A DNA stretch of 64,000 bases from Frateuria_A sp035943815 (GCF_035943815.1 NZ_DASZBU010000015.1:310001-374000), one strand, 5' to 3'; shown: positions 6,890 to 15,825, counted from the first letter of the stretch. Program-made: numbers and translations. Notes: generated from the sequence alone by a model not told the origin.

Positions 6890-9793
6890 TCAATCGAGCT
6901 TGTAGTTGATCGTCGCCAACACCTCGCGGCCGTTGTAGTTGGCGCCCTGCAGCGTCGGGACGAATTCGAAGCCGCCCGCGTAGTAGGGAATCTCGCCCAC
7001 GTTGTCGAAGATATTGGTCACGCCCAGGCGCAGCTTCACCTTGTCGTTGAACTGGTAGCCGACGCTGGTGCTCCAGACGATCCACGGCTTGGTCCTGCCG
7101 TTGTAGACCACGCAATCGGGGTCGCCCGCCTGCGGCTGGATGCCGTTGGCGAGGATCTCGCAGCCGCCGTAGTTGTTGGCGCGGATGCTGCCGGCGCGGT
7201 CGCCGTAGAGCGTCGCGTCCCACTTGCCCTCGTGCCAGGCCAGCACGCCGCGCACCTTGCTGGCCACACGGTCGTAGCGGGTGTTGACCAGCGGATCGGA
7301 GGCGTTGGTGCGCTCCTTATAGGAGAGATTGTCGGTGTACTGCAGCTCCAGGTTGAAGGCGCCCCAGTTCTCGGTCCGCAGCGCGTAGGTGAGCTTGGCG
7401 TCGATGCCGCTGACGTAGAGCTGGGTCTTGTTGATCGGGCCGACGTAGATCGCGGTGATGTTGCCGGCGGCGTCGCGCTTGACGTCGGCGATCACCTGCT
7501 GGCAATAGGCCGAGCCCGGCGAATTGGTCAGGTAGGGGCCGCCGCCCACGACCTTGCCGGTGCGGCAGCCGGCCTCGTCGGTCAGCAGCGTGCCCATGTC
7601 GACATAGTCGATCGCGTTGTCGATGCCGGTGTGCCAGTAGTCGGCCTGCACCGCCAGACCATCGACCCAGGGCAGATCCCAAACGAAGCCGTAGGTCCAG
7701 CCGTGGCCGGATTCAGGCAACAGATTGGGGCCGCCGCCGGAGTGCTGGGCGAAGTAGGTCGAGTGCTGCACCGCGGTGCACGCCGCCTGGTTGTTGATGA
7801 TGCACTGGTAGGGATCGGAGTAGATGCCGACCGTGGAGACCGAGTCCGCCTTGTAGACGTAGTTCATGTCCGGCGCGCGGAAATTGGTGCCGTAGTTGGC
7901 GCGCAACAGCAGGCTGTCGAACGGGCGGAACTCCAGCGAGGCGCCCCAGGTGCGCGCGATGTCGGTGGCGCTGGCGTCGCGGTACTTGTCGAGACGACCG
8001 GACAACGTGCCGGTGAGCATCGAGGCCAGCGGGATGCGGAACTCGGTGCCGGCCGAAATGCGGTTACGCGTGCCGCCGCCGGTGTTGTAGTCCTGGAACG
8101 GGTCGCCGAAATGGGTGTCGTTGCCGCGCGGGTCGGGCGAAAGGCGGTAGTTCTGGTGCGCCGCCTCCAACACGCCGGCGAAACCGATCGGCTGGCCGGT
8201 CCAGGTGTTGAACAGGTCGCCGCTGACGTTGAGGCTGGCCTGGTCAAGGCGGCTGGAGGCGGTGTTCTCGCCGCTGACGCCGAAGCTCTGGTACTCCTGC
8301 GGCGTGATCGGGTTCCAGAAGCGCTGGCTGTTGAGCGCGTACACCGGCAGCGCGTTGCCGTTGACGGTGGTGGTGCCCAGCTGCGGCCCGAAGAAGAAGT
8401 CGAACATGCCCTGTTCGTTCAGGCCGGTGTAGTACTCGTGCACGATGTAGCGCGCGGTGCCGAGGTTGAAGTCCCAGCTGAAGCGGTCATCGAAGAGCGT
8501 GCCGCGCAGGCCGGCGTGGATGTCCCAGTTCTGCTCGCGGTCGTGGGTGTTGCCGTAGCCGCCCAGCTCCTGTGGGGTGAGCTGGCGGAAGTAATTGCTG
8601 ATCACCTGGCCGCTGGTCTGGTCGTAGAAGCCGTTGGGGAGACCGCCCATCGGATACAGGAACGGCAGCTCGGTGTTGGAGGTGCCCGTCGTTTTCCACA
8701 GGCCGGCCGAACCGTAGAGCTGCAGGCCGCCGCCGAAGTCGTAGTCGCCGGCGACGTAGGCGTCCTGGTTGTCGCTGCCCGGGGTCAGCACCCAGTTGGA
8801 GAACAGCGCCGGCTGCGTGCAGTAGTAGCCGTGGTCGGTGACGTCGGCGGTGTTGACCGTGTGGCCGGTGGTCGACACCGTCTGCGAATGGCGCAGCGCG
8901 AAGTTGTTGCCGAACTGGCCGCAGGCACCCGGCGGCGGGGCGATGTAGTTGCCGTCGGCGTTGTTCAACGCCAGGCCGGGGTAGGTGTTCCAGCCGAACA
9001 GGCGCGCGTTGTAGTCCCATGCGCCGTAGCCGGCGTCGGCCTCCGAATCGGTATAGGGGCGGTCGCGACCCCACAGCGCGTTGCGGTGCGAGCGCTCCAG
9101 GTTGTAGACCACGTGCCAGTGGTCGCCCGCGCGGCCGCCAAGGAAGTTCAGATCGCCGTACTCGCGTCCGCCATGGGTGGCGCCGCCCAGGCTGAACTGC
9201 ACGTCGTCGCCCTGGTATTCCTTCTTGAGGATGATGTTGACCACGCCGGCGATGGCGTCGGAGCCGTAGATCGAGGAGGCGCCCGCACCGACGATCTCGA
9301 TGCGCTCGATCATCCCGGCCGGGATGTTGTTGTAGTTCTGGAAGTTCTGCTTGCCGCCCGCGGCCATCGGGTAGTCCGCCACGCGGTGGCCGTCGACCAG
9401 CAACAGGCTGCGGCCGGGACCCAGGTTGCGCAGGTTGAGCTGGCGCGCGTTGACCGAGGTGCTGCCCCAGCTCGGCGGCGTTTCCGGGCGGCCCACCTGG
9501 GTGAGCGAATCCATCACTTCGTAGACGGTGGTAAAGCCCTGAGCCTTGATCTGGTCGCCAGAAATCACGGTGACCGGCGTGGGCCCCTCGATCTGCGCGC
9601 GCGGGATGCGCGAACCGGTGACGACGACCTTCTCCAGGGTCACCGGCTTCTTGCTGGCGGCCTTGCCGGCGTTGTCCGCCTGCGCCTGCCCGGACGAGCC
9701 GGCCGTCTGCGCAATGGCGCCCAGCGGCAACAGCATGGCGACGGCAAGCGCGCCGGCAAGCGCGTTGCGACGAAACACGGTCACATGATGCAT
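6890..9793 (-). CDS. TonB-dependent outer-membrane receptor, probably for a glycan
   Basis: Large receptor (967 aa) for energised uptake across the outer membrane. It has a signal peptide (ALAGALAVAMLLPLGAIAQ), a TonB-box-like segment near residues 50-60 (LEKVVVTGSRI) and a plug domain (about 65-180: PVTVISGDQIKAQG, GSDAIAGVVNIIL). A long barrel rich in aromatic strands follows. It has the layout of the RagA/xanthomonad receptors without an N-terminal signalling domain. The start (MHHVTVF) is preceded by GGGAGGG. The substrate is inferred only from the neighbouring GH20 enzyme, so chito-oligosaccharides or other GlcNAc glycans are likely. An 11-bp inverted repeat upstream suggests local repression. 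Confidence 0.9.
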   Translation of the reverse strand: MHHVTVFRRNALAGALAVAMLLPLGAIAQTAGSSGQAQADNAGKAASKKPVTLEKVVVTGSRIPRAQIEGPTPVTVISGDQIKAQGFTTVYEVMDSLTQVGRPETPPSWGSTSVNARQLNLRNLGPGRSLLLVDGHRVADYPMAAGGKQNFQNYNNIPAGMIERIEIVGAGASSIYGSDAIAGVVNIILKKEYQGDDVQFSLGGATHGGREYGDLNFLGGRAGDHWHVVYNLERSHRNALWGRDRPYTDSEADAGYGAWDYNARLFGWNTYPGLALNNADGNYIAPPPGACGQFGNNFALRHSQTVSTTGHTVNTADVTDHGYYCTQPALFSNWVLTPGSDNQDAYVAGDYDFGGGLQLYGSAGLWKTTGTSNTELPFLYPMGGLPNGFYDQTSGQVISNYFRQLTPQELGGYGNTHDREQNWDIHAGLRGTLFDDRFSWDFNLGTARYIVHEYYTGLNEQGMFDFFFGPQLGTTTVNGNALPVYALNSQRFWNPITPQEYQSFGVSGENTASSRLDQASLNVSGDLFNTWTGQPIGFAGVLEAAHQNYRLSPDPRGNDTHFGDPFQDYNTGGGTRNRISAGTEFRIPLASMLTGTLSGRLDKYRDASATDIARTWGASLEFRPFDSLLLRANYGTNFRAPDMNYVYKADSVSTVGIYSDPYQCIINNQAACTAVQHSTYFAQHSGGGPNLLPESGHGWTYGFVWDLPWVDGLAVQADYWHTGIDNAIDYVDMGTLLTDEAGCRTGKVVGGGPYLTNSPGSAYCQQVIADVKRDAAGNITAIYVGPINKTQLYVSGIDAKLTYALRTENWGAFNLELQYTDNLSYKERTNASDPLVNTRYDRVASKVRGVLAWHEGKWDATLYGDRAGSIRANNYGGCEILANGIQPQAGDPDCVVYNGRTKPWIVWSTSVGYQFNDKVKLRLGVTNIFDNVGEIPYYAGGFEFVPTLQGANYNGREVLATINYKLD

Positions 9794-9925
9794 GAGATGC
9801 CCTCCCCGGGCGGTAACGAATGTTGTGGGTCCAGTCGTGCGCCTGCGATGCGGCGGTCCACCCGGAACAGCGGGCGGAAAGCACTTTCCTTTCGCAGGCC
9901 ACGCCTAGGACGATTTTTATTTTTT

Positions 9926-9951
9926 TGAATCGATCTAAATAGATCGATTCA
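9926..9951. promoter_or_regulatory. Perfect 11-bp inverted repeat, candidate operator of the receptor gene
   Basis: The arms TGAATCGATCT and AGATCGATTCA are exact reverse complements separated by AAAT. The site is about 130 bases upstream of the receptor start, beside an AT-rich tract (TTTTTATTTTTTT) that stands out in this GC-rich DNA. This is the form of a LacI, GntR or TetR operator, and glycan-uptake loci of xanthomonads are controlled by such regulators. No regulator gene is adjacent, so the protein is unknown. Confidence 0.6.
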
Positions 9952-10311
9952 TAAGGTAATAACAAGCCGTCGCGGGCGCATCTTGCAGAGCAGCACGCTT
10001 GCGCCCGCTCGGCAGCCGCCACGGCCTCGTCGGGCCTTTGGGCGGGATGCCTGGGTGGGCCTTTCGCACGGTCTCCCCACGCGTCCTTCGGGCACCTCTC
10101 CGTAAACGGGTGAAGGGTTGCCTCAGCGCCGCACACCAACCTTCCCCGACTCCGGCCGGAGCGCGGCGATGGTTCACCAACGCTTCCCACCAGGCATACG
10201 AAGCGGCGCCCGGCCTGCCACAGGCTGACAGCCACGTGAACGGTCTGTCATCATCGGGCCTTGTGCTGTCCGCGACGGCGCTGTTCGTCCCCCACCGATC
10301 CGGGAGCTTGC
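9952..10311. other. Intergenic region between the receptor and permease promoters
   Basis: About 360 bases between divergent genes. Open frames here are Arg/Pro-rich and look like chance translations. No RNA gene, repeat or clear promoter pair was recognised. GGGAG just before 10312 is the ribosome-binding site of the permease. Confidence 0.4.
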
Positions 10312-11976
10312 ATGTCTTCACCCAGTTCCATCCGCCGCGACGTCGGTCCCTTCGCCCTCATGCTCACCGGCCTGGGCTCGATCATCGGGTCGGGCTGGCT
10401 GTTCGGCGCCTGGCGCGCCGCCGGCCTGGCCGGTCCGGGCGCCGTATGGGCGTGGGTGCTGGGCGCGGCGATCATCATGACGATCGCGCTGACCTATGCC
10501 GAGCTGGGCGCAATGTTCCCCGAGTCCGGCGGCATGGTGCGCTACAGCCATTACTCGCACGGCTCGCTGGTGGGCTTCATCGGCGCGTGGGCGAACTGGA
10601 TCGCGATCGCCTCGGTGATCCCGGTGGAGGCCGAAGCCTCGGTGCAGTACATGGCCTCGTGGCCGTGGCAATGGGCGCAGGACCTGTACATGCACCTGCC
10701 CGGCGGCGCGGGCGAACTGGCGCCGGCCGGCCTGGCGATCGCCGCGGTGCTGGTGATCATCTATTTTCTGGTGAACTTCTGGAGCGTGAAGCTGTTCGCG
10801 CACTCCAACACGGCCATCACCGTGTTCAAGCTGGTGGTGCCGGCGGCGACCGGCCTTGCGCTGATCGCCAGCGGCTTCCACCGCGGGAACTTCTCGGTCG
10901 GCGTGCACGGCGGCGACCATGCGATCGACTTTGCGGCGGTGCTCACCGCGGTGGCGACCGCCGGCATCGTGTTCAGCTTCAACGGTTTCCAGAGCCCGGT
11001 GAACCTCGCCGGCGAGGCGCGCAACCCCGGCAAGAGCATCCCGTTCGCGGTGCTCGGCTCGATCGTGCTGGCGACCATCGTCTACGTGATCCTGCAGGTG
11101 GCCTACATCGGCGCGGTGCCGACGGACATGCTCGCCAAGGCCGGCTGGCATGGCATCGACTTCCGCTCGCCGTTCGCGGAGCTGGCGATCATCGTCAACC
11201 TGCACTGGCTGGCGATGCTGCTGTACGTCGACGCCTTCATCAGCCCCAGCGGCACCGGCATGACCTACACCGCGACCACGGCGCGCATGCTCTACGGCAT
11301 GGAGCGCAATGGCACGCTGCCGGCGGTGCTGGGCCGCGTGCACCCGAAGTGGGGCGTGCCGCGCCCGGCGATGTGGGTGAACCTGGCGGTGGCGTTCGTG
11401 TTCCTGTTCTTTTTCCGCGGCTGGGGCACGCTGGCGGCAGTGATCTCGGTGGCCACGATCATTTCCTACCTGACCGGCCCGGTCAGCGCGATGACCCTGC
11501 GCCGTACCGCGCCCAACCTGCACCGCCCGTTGCGCCTGGCCGGCCTGCCGCTGCTCGCCGGCGTGGCCTTCATCATGGCGACCGAACTGCTGTACTGGGC
11601 GCGCTGGCCGCTGACCGGCGAGATCATCCTGCTGATGGTCGTGGCGTTGCCGATCTACCTCTACTACCAGGCCAAGAGCGGCTGGCACGACTTCGGCCGC
11701 CAGATGAAGGGTGCCTGGTGGCTGGTCTGCTACCTGCCGGCGATCGCCGCGCTGTCCTGGGGCGGCAGCACCACCTTCGGCGGCAAGGGCTACCTGCCCT
11801 ACGGCTGGGACCTGGCCGCGGTGGCCGTGGTCGGCCTGGTGTTCTACGGCTGGGGCGTGAAGTCCGGCTGGCGCACGCCGTCGGTTGAGGCGGCCGAGCT
11901 GGAGGCGAAGGCCGATCCGAATGCGCCGCTGGTGCCGCCGGACGAGGAAACGGCCGAGCGCATCACCGGGCTCTGA
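10312..11976 (+). CDS. APC-family amino acid permease
   Basis: Inner-membrane secondary transporter (554 aa) with about 12-14 hydrophobic segments. The N-terminal GLGSIIGSGWLFGAW is the glycine-rich TM1 signature of the amino acid-polyamine-organocation superfamily, and GLGSIIG forms the unwound substrate-binding helix. TM6 carries VFSFNGFQSPVNLAGEARNPGKSIP, the second conserved half-site with the E-A-x-N-P loop. The substrate is likely an amino acid but cannot be named. The start at 10312 has GGGAG seven bases upstream; the frame is open further back without a start signal. A terminator follows directly, so it is a single-gene unit. Confidence 0.9.
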   Translation: MSSPSSIRRDVGPFALMLTGLGSIIGSGWLFGAWRAAGLAGPGAVWAWVLGAAIIMTIALTYAELGAMFPESGGMVRYSHYSHGSLVGFIGAWANWIAIASVIPVEAEASVQYMASWPWQWAQDLYMHLPGGAGELAPAGLAIAAVLVIIYFLVNFWSVKLFAHSNTAITVFKLVVPAATGLALIASGFHRGNFSVGVHGGDHAIDFAAVLTAVATAGIVFSFNGFQSPVNLAGEARNPGKSIPFAVLGSIVLATIVYVILQVAYIGAVPTDMLAKAGWHGIDFRSPFAELAIIVNLHWLAMLLYVDAFISPSGTGMTYTATTARMLYGMERNGTLPAVLGRVHPKWGVPRPAMWVNLAVAFVFLFFFRGWGTLAAVISVATIISYLTGPVSAMTLRRTAPNLHRPLRLAGLPLLAGVAFIMATELLYWARWPLTGEIILLMVVALPIYLYYQAKSGWHDFGRQMKGAWWLVCYLPAIAALSWGGSTTFGGKGYLPYGWDLAAVAVVGLVFYGWGVKSGWRTPSVEAAELEAKADPNAPLVPPDEETAERITGL

Positions 11977-11994
11977 GCCTATCCGGGCAAGCGA

Positions 11995-12023
11995 ACGCGC
12001 GGTGACGAGCCGCGCGTTTTTTT
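11995..12023 (+). terminator. Rho-independent terminator after the permease
   Basis: The stem ACGCGCGG / CCGCGCGT (11995-12002 and 12010-12017) with a 7-base loop is followed by a run of seven T. It begins 18 bases after the permease stop codon. Confidence 0.85.
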
Positions 12024-12136
12024 GTGCCCGGCGCCGGGGCCTACTCACGCGATCGATACGCTCGGGTTACGGCACACGCCACAGGATCGCTCTGCGCATG
12101 AGCGGCGACGCCCGCTCATCCCCAAGGAGAGCATCC

Positions 12137-12382
12137 ATGAGCGACCTCAAGAGCGAACAGCGTGGCGACCTGCCCAAGGGCGAATTCGCCTTTCCCAAAC
12201 AGCGCAAGGAGCCGCTGGAAGACGCCAGTCACGTACGCAACGCCATCGCGCGCTTCGACCAGGTCGAGGGCGTCAGTGACGACGAGCGCGACGAGGCATG
12301 GAAACGCATCAAAGCCGCAGCGAAGAAGTTCGACGTGGACGTCAGTGAGAAAAGCTGGCGGGAGCTTGGGAAAAAGTCCTGA
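12137..12382 (+). CDS. Small DUF6582-like protein
   Basis: An 81-residue, highly charged protein. LPKGEFAFPKQRKEPLEDASHVRNAIARFDQ followed by a Lys/Ala-rich helix (DEAWKRIKAAAKKFDV) matches the pattern of small proteins annotated DUF6582, which also occur in phage heads and as stand-alone proteins; no activity is known to me. AAGGAGAG stands before the ATG at 12137. The longer frame upstream runs through the permease terminator and is not coding. It converges with the hom-metB-metX operon. Confidence 0.75.
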   Translation: MSDLKSEQRGDLPKGEFAFPKQRKEPLEDASHVRNAIARFDQVEGVSDDERDEAWKRIKAAAKKFDVDVSEKSWRELGKKS

Positions 12383-12448
12383 GCGCGACGGGCAACGCGG
12401 CCGATCCGCCATTGCCGGCTGTCGGATGTCCCCCGGTTTGGGCCCGCC

Positions 12449-13528
12449 CTAGCCTTTCGGCGCCAGCGCGAGCACGTCGCCCAGCAACGCCTGAGCCGTC
12501 ACCTCCGGCCCCGCGCCCGGCCCCTGGATCACCAGCGGCTGGGTGTTGTAGCGGGTGGTAGTGAGGGCAAACTGGTTGTCGGTGCCGTAGAGGCGCGCGG
12601 CCGGATGGGTCGGCGGCACTTCGACCAGGCCCACGCGGGCGCGGCCGCGCTGGTTGAGCCGGGCCAGGAAGCGCAGCACGTTGCCGCGCGCACGCGCCTG
12701 CGCGTGGCGCTCGGCCAGCGGCGAGTCCAGTTCGGCCAGCCGGCCGAGGAAGCCGGCGGTATCCAGCTCGCGCAACGCGGGCGGCACCAGGCTTTCGACC
12801 TCCACTTCGTCGCTGCCCAGCGCGAAGCCGGCGTGGCGGGCAAGAATCAGCAGCTTGCGCGCCACGTCCTCGCCGGAAAGGTCCGAACGCGGGTCCGGTT
12901 CGGTGTAGCCAAGCTCGCGCGCCTGGGCGAGCAGCGCCGAGAACGGCCGGCTGCCGTCGTACTGGTTGAACAGGTAGGAGAGCGAACCGGAGAACACGCC
13001 CTCCAGCGTGAGCAGGCTGTCGCCGCATCGGCGCAGGCGGCGCAGCGTGGATAGCACCGGCAGGCCGGCGCCGACGGTGGCCGCGTCGCCGTAGCGCGCG
13101 CTGCCTCCCAGCGCCGCCTGCAGGGCACGCCAGCCTTCGAGCTCGCCGCCGGCCAGCGCCTTGTTCGCGGTGACCACGTGACAGCCCCGCGCCAGCCATT
13201 CGGGATGGCGTCGCGCGAGCGACGCGGAGGCGGTCGCGTCGACGATCGCCTTGACCGACGCACCGCTGGCCTCGAGCGCGGCGAACAACGTGCCATCGTC
13301 GCGCGCGTCGCCTTCGCCGCGAAGTTGCTCGCGCAGGTTGCGCTGGGCCAGGCGCCGCGGATCGGTCTGCTGGCGGCGCGAATTGGCCGCGCCGACCAGC
13401 CCCACCGACGCCGCGGCCGGCGTATCGAACAGCCTGAGCAGCGCACCGCCGACCACGCCCGTGCCGAGCAGCACCACGGCAATCGGCAAAGCTGCCCGCG
13501 GTGGACGAGCGGCGAGCACCGCGCTCAT
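12449..13528 (-). CDS. hom: Homoserine dehydrogenase
   Basis: Reduces aspartate semialdehyde to homoserine, the branch point to methionine and threonine (359 aa, no ACT domain). The N-terminal Rossmann segment PIAVVLLGTGVVGGALL binds NAD(P). VVTANKALAGG holds the conserved Asn-Lys of the active site, and GVFSGSLSYLFNQ plus the TEPDPRSDLSGEDVARKLLILAR block (given here in parts: TEPDPRSDLSGED, VARKLLILAR) are family signatures. The frame is open far upstream through metB; the start at 13528 overlaps the metB stop as ATGA, indicating coupling. Last gene of metX-metB-hom. The lack of an ACT domain suggests control by expression rather than threonine feedback. Confidence 0.92.
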   Translation of the reverse strand: MSAVLAARPPRAALPIAVVLLGTGVVGGALLRLFDTPAAASVGLVGAANSRRQQTDPRRLAQRNLREQLRGEGDARDDGTLFAALEASGASVKAIVDATASASLARRHPEWLARGCHVVTANKALAGGELEGWRALQAALGGSARYGDAATVGAGLPVLSTLRRLRRCGDSLLTLEGVFSGSLSYLFNQYDGSRPFSALLAQARELGYTEPDPRSDLSGEDVARKLLILARHAGFALGSDEVEVESLVPPALRELDTAGFLGRLAELDSPLAERHAQARARGNVLRFLARLNQRGRARVGLVEVPPTHPAARLYGTDNQFALTTTRYNTQPLVIQGPGAGPEVTAQALLGDVLALAPKG

Positions 13529-14709
13529 GCGCCCACCCGGCGTTTGGACGGCTGGACGGCGGCGCGGTCGAGTGCCCGCGCCAGGTCCAGCAGCAGGTCG
13601 TCGCCATGCTCGATGCCGACCGAGACGCGCAACAGGGTATCGGCGATGCCGGCGTTGCGGCGCGCCTCCGGCGCCATCGCGGCATGCGTCATCGAGGCTG
13701 GATGGGCCACCAGGCTTTCCACGCCGCCCAGCGACTCGGCCAGCGAGAAGAACTCCAGCCCGTCGACGAAGGCGGCCACGTTGGCCTGGTCGCCTTCCAG
13801 CTCGAAGCTCAACATCGCGCCGAAGCCCTGTTGCTGGCGCGCCGCAAGCGCATGGCCCGGGTGGCCGGGCAGGCCCGGGTAGTGGACCGCGCGGACGGAC
13901 GGATGCAGCGCCAGGAACTCGGCGACGCGCAGCGCGTTCTCCTGGTGCTGGCGCAGCCGCACGGCCAGCGTGCGCAAACCGCGCAGGGTCAGGAAACTGT
14001 CGAACGGGGCGCCGGTCAACCCCAGGCAGTTGCCCCACCATTTCAGCTGCTCGGCCACGGCCGCATCGCGCGCGATCACCGCGCCGCCCACCACGTCGCT
14101 GTGGCCGTTGATGTACTTGGTCGTCGAGTGCACCACCACGTCCGCCCCCAGCGCCAGCGGCTGCTGCAGTGCGGGCGAGAGGAAAGTGTTGTCCACGACC
14201 AGCAACGCGCCCACCGCGTGCGCGGCTTGCGCGGCATGGCGGATGTCGGTGATGCGCAGCAGCGGATTGGACGGCGTCTCCACCCACACCAGCGCCGGCT
14301 TGCGGGCGAGGCCGGCGGTCAGCGCGGCGCCGTCGGTGAGGTCGGCGAAGGCAAGCTCGAAGCGGCCCTTCCGCGCCCAGGCATCGAGCAGTCGCCAGGT
14401 GCCGCCGTAGCAATCGTGGGCGGCAAGCACCAGGCCGCCGGGCGGCACCAGCTCGAGCGCCAGCGCCACGGCCGCCATGCCGCTGGCGGTCACCACCGCA
14501 CCGGCGCCCAGCTCCAGTTCGGCCAGCGCCTGCCCGAGCAGGTCGCGCGTCGGGTTGCCGCTGCGCGAGTAGTCGTAGGGCCGCTTGCCGCCGAGCCCGT
14601 CGAAGCTGTAGTTGGTGGACAGGTGCAGCGGCGGGACGATCGCGCCGTGCTGGGTGTCCGATTCGATGCCGGCGCGCACGGCGCGGGTACAGGGTGCCGA
14701 TTCGCTCAT
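13525..14709 (-). CDS. metB: Cystathionine gamma-synthase / O-acylhomoserine sulfhydrylase, PLP enzyme
   Basis: PLP enzyme (394 aa) of the Cys/Met-metabolism family. It joins an O-acylhomoserine to cysteine (cystathionine) or sulfide. The Schiff-base Lys lies in HSTTKYINGHSD, the cofactor-ring stacking region is GAGAVVTASGMAAVALALE, and phosphate contacts are in YDYSRSGNPTRDLL. The C-terminal ESLVAHPASMTHA is the usual substrate-carboxylate loop. Cystathionine gamma-synthase and O-succinylhomoserine sulfhydrylase cannot be separated by eye. GGAGCAC lies before the ATG; metX ends 19 bases upstream and hom overlaps downstream, so the three form one operon. Confidence 0.92.
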   Translation of the reverse strand: MSESAPCTRAVRAGIESDTQHGAIVPPLHLSTNYSFDGLGGKRPYDYSRSGNPTRDLLGQALAELELGAGAVVTASGMAAVALALELVPPGGLVLAAHDCYGGTWRLLDAWARKGRFELAFADLTDGAALTAGLARKPALVWVETPSNPLLRITDIRHAAQAAHAVGALLVVDNTFLSPALQQPLALGADVVVHSTTKYINGHSDVVGGAVIARDAAVAEQLKWWGNCLGLTGAPFDSFLTLRGLRTLAVRLRQHQENALRVAEFLALHPSVRAVHYPGLPGHPGHALAARQQQGFGAMLSFELEGDQANVAAFVDGLEFFSLAESLGGVESLVAHPASMTHAAMAPEARRNAGIADTLLRVSVGIEHGDDLLLDLARALDRAAVQPSKRRVGA

Positions 14710-14728
14710 GGTCTTGTGCTCCGTGTGT

Positions 14729-15745
14729 TCAGGCCAGCGCGGCGCGCAGCAGCGGCGCGAGCCGGTGGGTTTCCTTCAGGAAGCCGTCGTGCCCGTAGGG
14801 CGACTGCAGGACTTCCAGCGTGGCGGGGCCGTGCAGGCGCCGCTGCAGCTCGCACAGATCCGCCAGCGGCACCAGCAGGTCCGAGGCGAAGCCGATCAGC
14901 GTGGCCGGCGTGGGGATGGATTCGGGCGTGACGTCGTGCAGGTCGATCGATTCGGACAGCGCCAGGAAGCGCCCGGCGTCGAAGCGCTCGACGAAGCGGC
15001 GGCCCTGGTGCTCGAGGTAGTCCTCGACCGGCAGGCGGAAGCGGCCCTCGCGGAATTCCGGCGCGCCTGCGAAGCGGCGCGCGAACTCCTCGCGGCCGCG
15101 ATAGGTGGTCACCGCCAGTTGCCGCGCCAAAGCGAGCGCCTCGTCGGCCTGCCCGCTGGCCAGCCCGAGGCGCACGATGCCGCGCTGCACGCTGCGCTGG
15201 GCGGATGCCAGCGGGTGCGGGCGATGCGCACCGGCCAGCAACACCAGCCGCTCCAGCGCCCACGGGTGCCGCGCCGCGAAGGCCAGCGCGACCATCGCGC
15301 CATACGACGCGCCCACGAAGGCCTGCGCGCGATGGATGCCCAACGCCTCCAGCAGCGCCGCGAGCACATCGGCCTGGTCCTCGCTGGAGATCGTCTCCAC
15401 GCCCAGCTCGGCCGGCGCAAGCCAGTCGATCGACAGCACGCGGCACTGCTCCAGGTCGATCGCGGCGCCGGCATCGACCAGCGCCTGCCACCAGCCCGGC
15501 GAGGCGGCGCCGTCGGAGGCGGTGACGTCGCGGCCGGCGGAGATGCCGCCTTGCACGATCACCGTCGGCGCATCGGCCGCCCCGCACCACAGGTAGCGCA
15601 CGTCGACCGTGCGCGGACCGTGGCCGTACTTGGGCGAAAGCGACAGCCGGCGCGAACTGCGCTGGGCGGTGAGGCCTCCCATGCGGGCATCCACGCGCGG
15701 TGGAAGGGCGGACGATGCAGACAGGGGCAGCGGCTGGGCGGACAT
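14729..15745 (-). CDS. metX: MetX-family acyltransferase (homoserine O-acyltransferase or serine O-succinyltransferase)
   Basis: Alpha/beta-hydrolase-fold acyltransferase (338 aa). The nucleophile elbow is VGASYGAM, the acid is in FASDLLVPL and the His in YGHDGFLKE, matching the MetX triad; TVIVQGGISAGRDVT is the oxyanion region. Classic MetX enzymes read GGSMGGM at the elbow. Some xanthomonad members have been shown to succinylate serine rather than homoserine (Bastard and colleagues' work on the family), so the substrate is uncertain here. The operon position with metB and hom, and SAM-responsive leader elements, favour a role in methionine supply. The start at 15745 has GGAGAACC upstream; the longer frame to 15790 has none. 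Confidence 0.85.
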   Translation of the reverse strand: MSAQPLPLSASSALPPRVDARMGGLTAQRSSRRLSLSPKYGHGPRTVDVRYLWCGAADAPTVIVQGGISAGRDVTASDGAASPGWWQALVDAGAAIDLEQCRVLSIDWLAPAELGVETISSEDQADVLAALLEALGIHRAQAFVGASYGAMVALAFAARHPWALERLVLLAGAHRPHPLASAQRSVQRGIVRLGLASGQADEALALARQLAVTTYRGREEFARRFAGAPEFREGRFRLPVEDYLEHQGRRFVERFDAGRFLALSESIDLHDVTPESIPTPATLIGFASDLLVPLADLCELQRRLHGPATLEVLQSPYGHDGFLKETHRLAPLLRAALA

Positions 15746-15746
15746 G

Positions 15747-15777
15747 CGGTTCTCCGTGGCATCGCCCGCAGGAACCG
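15747..15777 (-). promoter_or_regulatory. Shine-Dalgarno-sequestering hairpin, likely expression platform of the riboswitch
   Basis: On the minus strand CGGTT (15777-15773) can pair with AACCG (15751-15747), which lies between the GGAG ribosome-binding site and the metX ATG; CC and GG extend the helix into the Shine-Dalgarno itself. No stem followed by a U-run is present between the aptamer and metX, so control at translation is the simpler reading. The pairing was found by eye and competing folds were not computed. Confidence 0.45.
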
Positions 15778-15825
15778 GAAAGGTCGCCATCCCTCGCCGG
15801 CGGCAAGCCGCGGCGACGAATCACG

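Noticed and set aside
9935..10321. A 128-codon minus-strand frame upstream of the receptor gene.
   Set aside because: Arg/Pro-rich, no start signal, and it runs into the permease gene; looks like chance.
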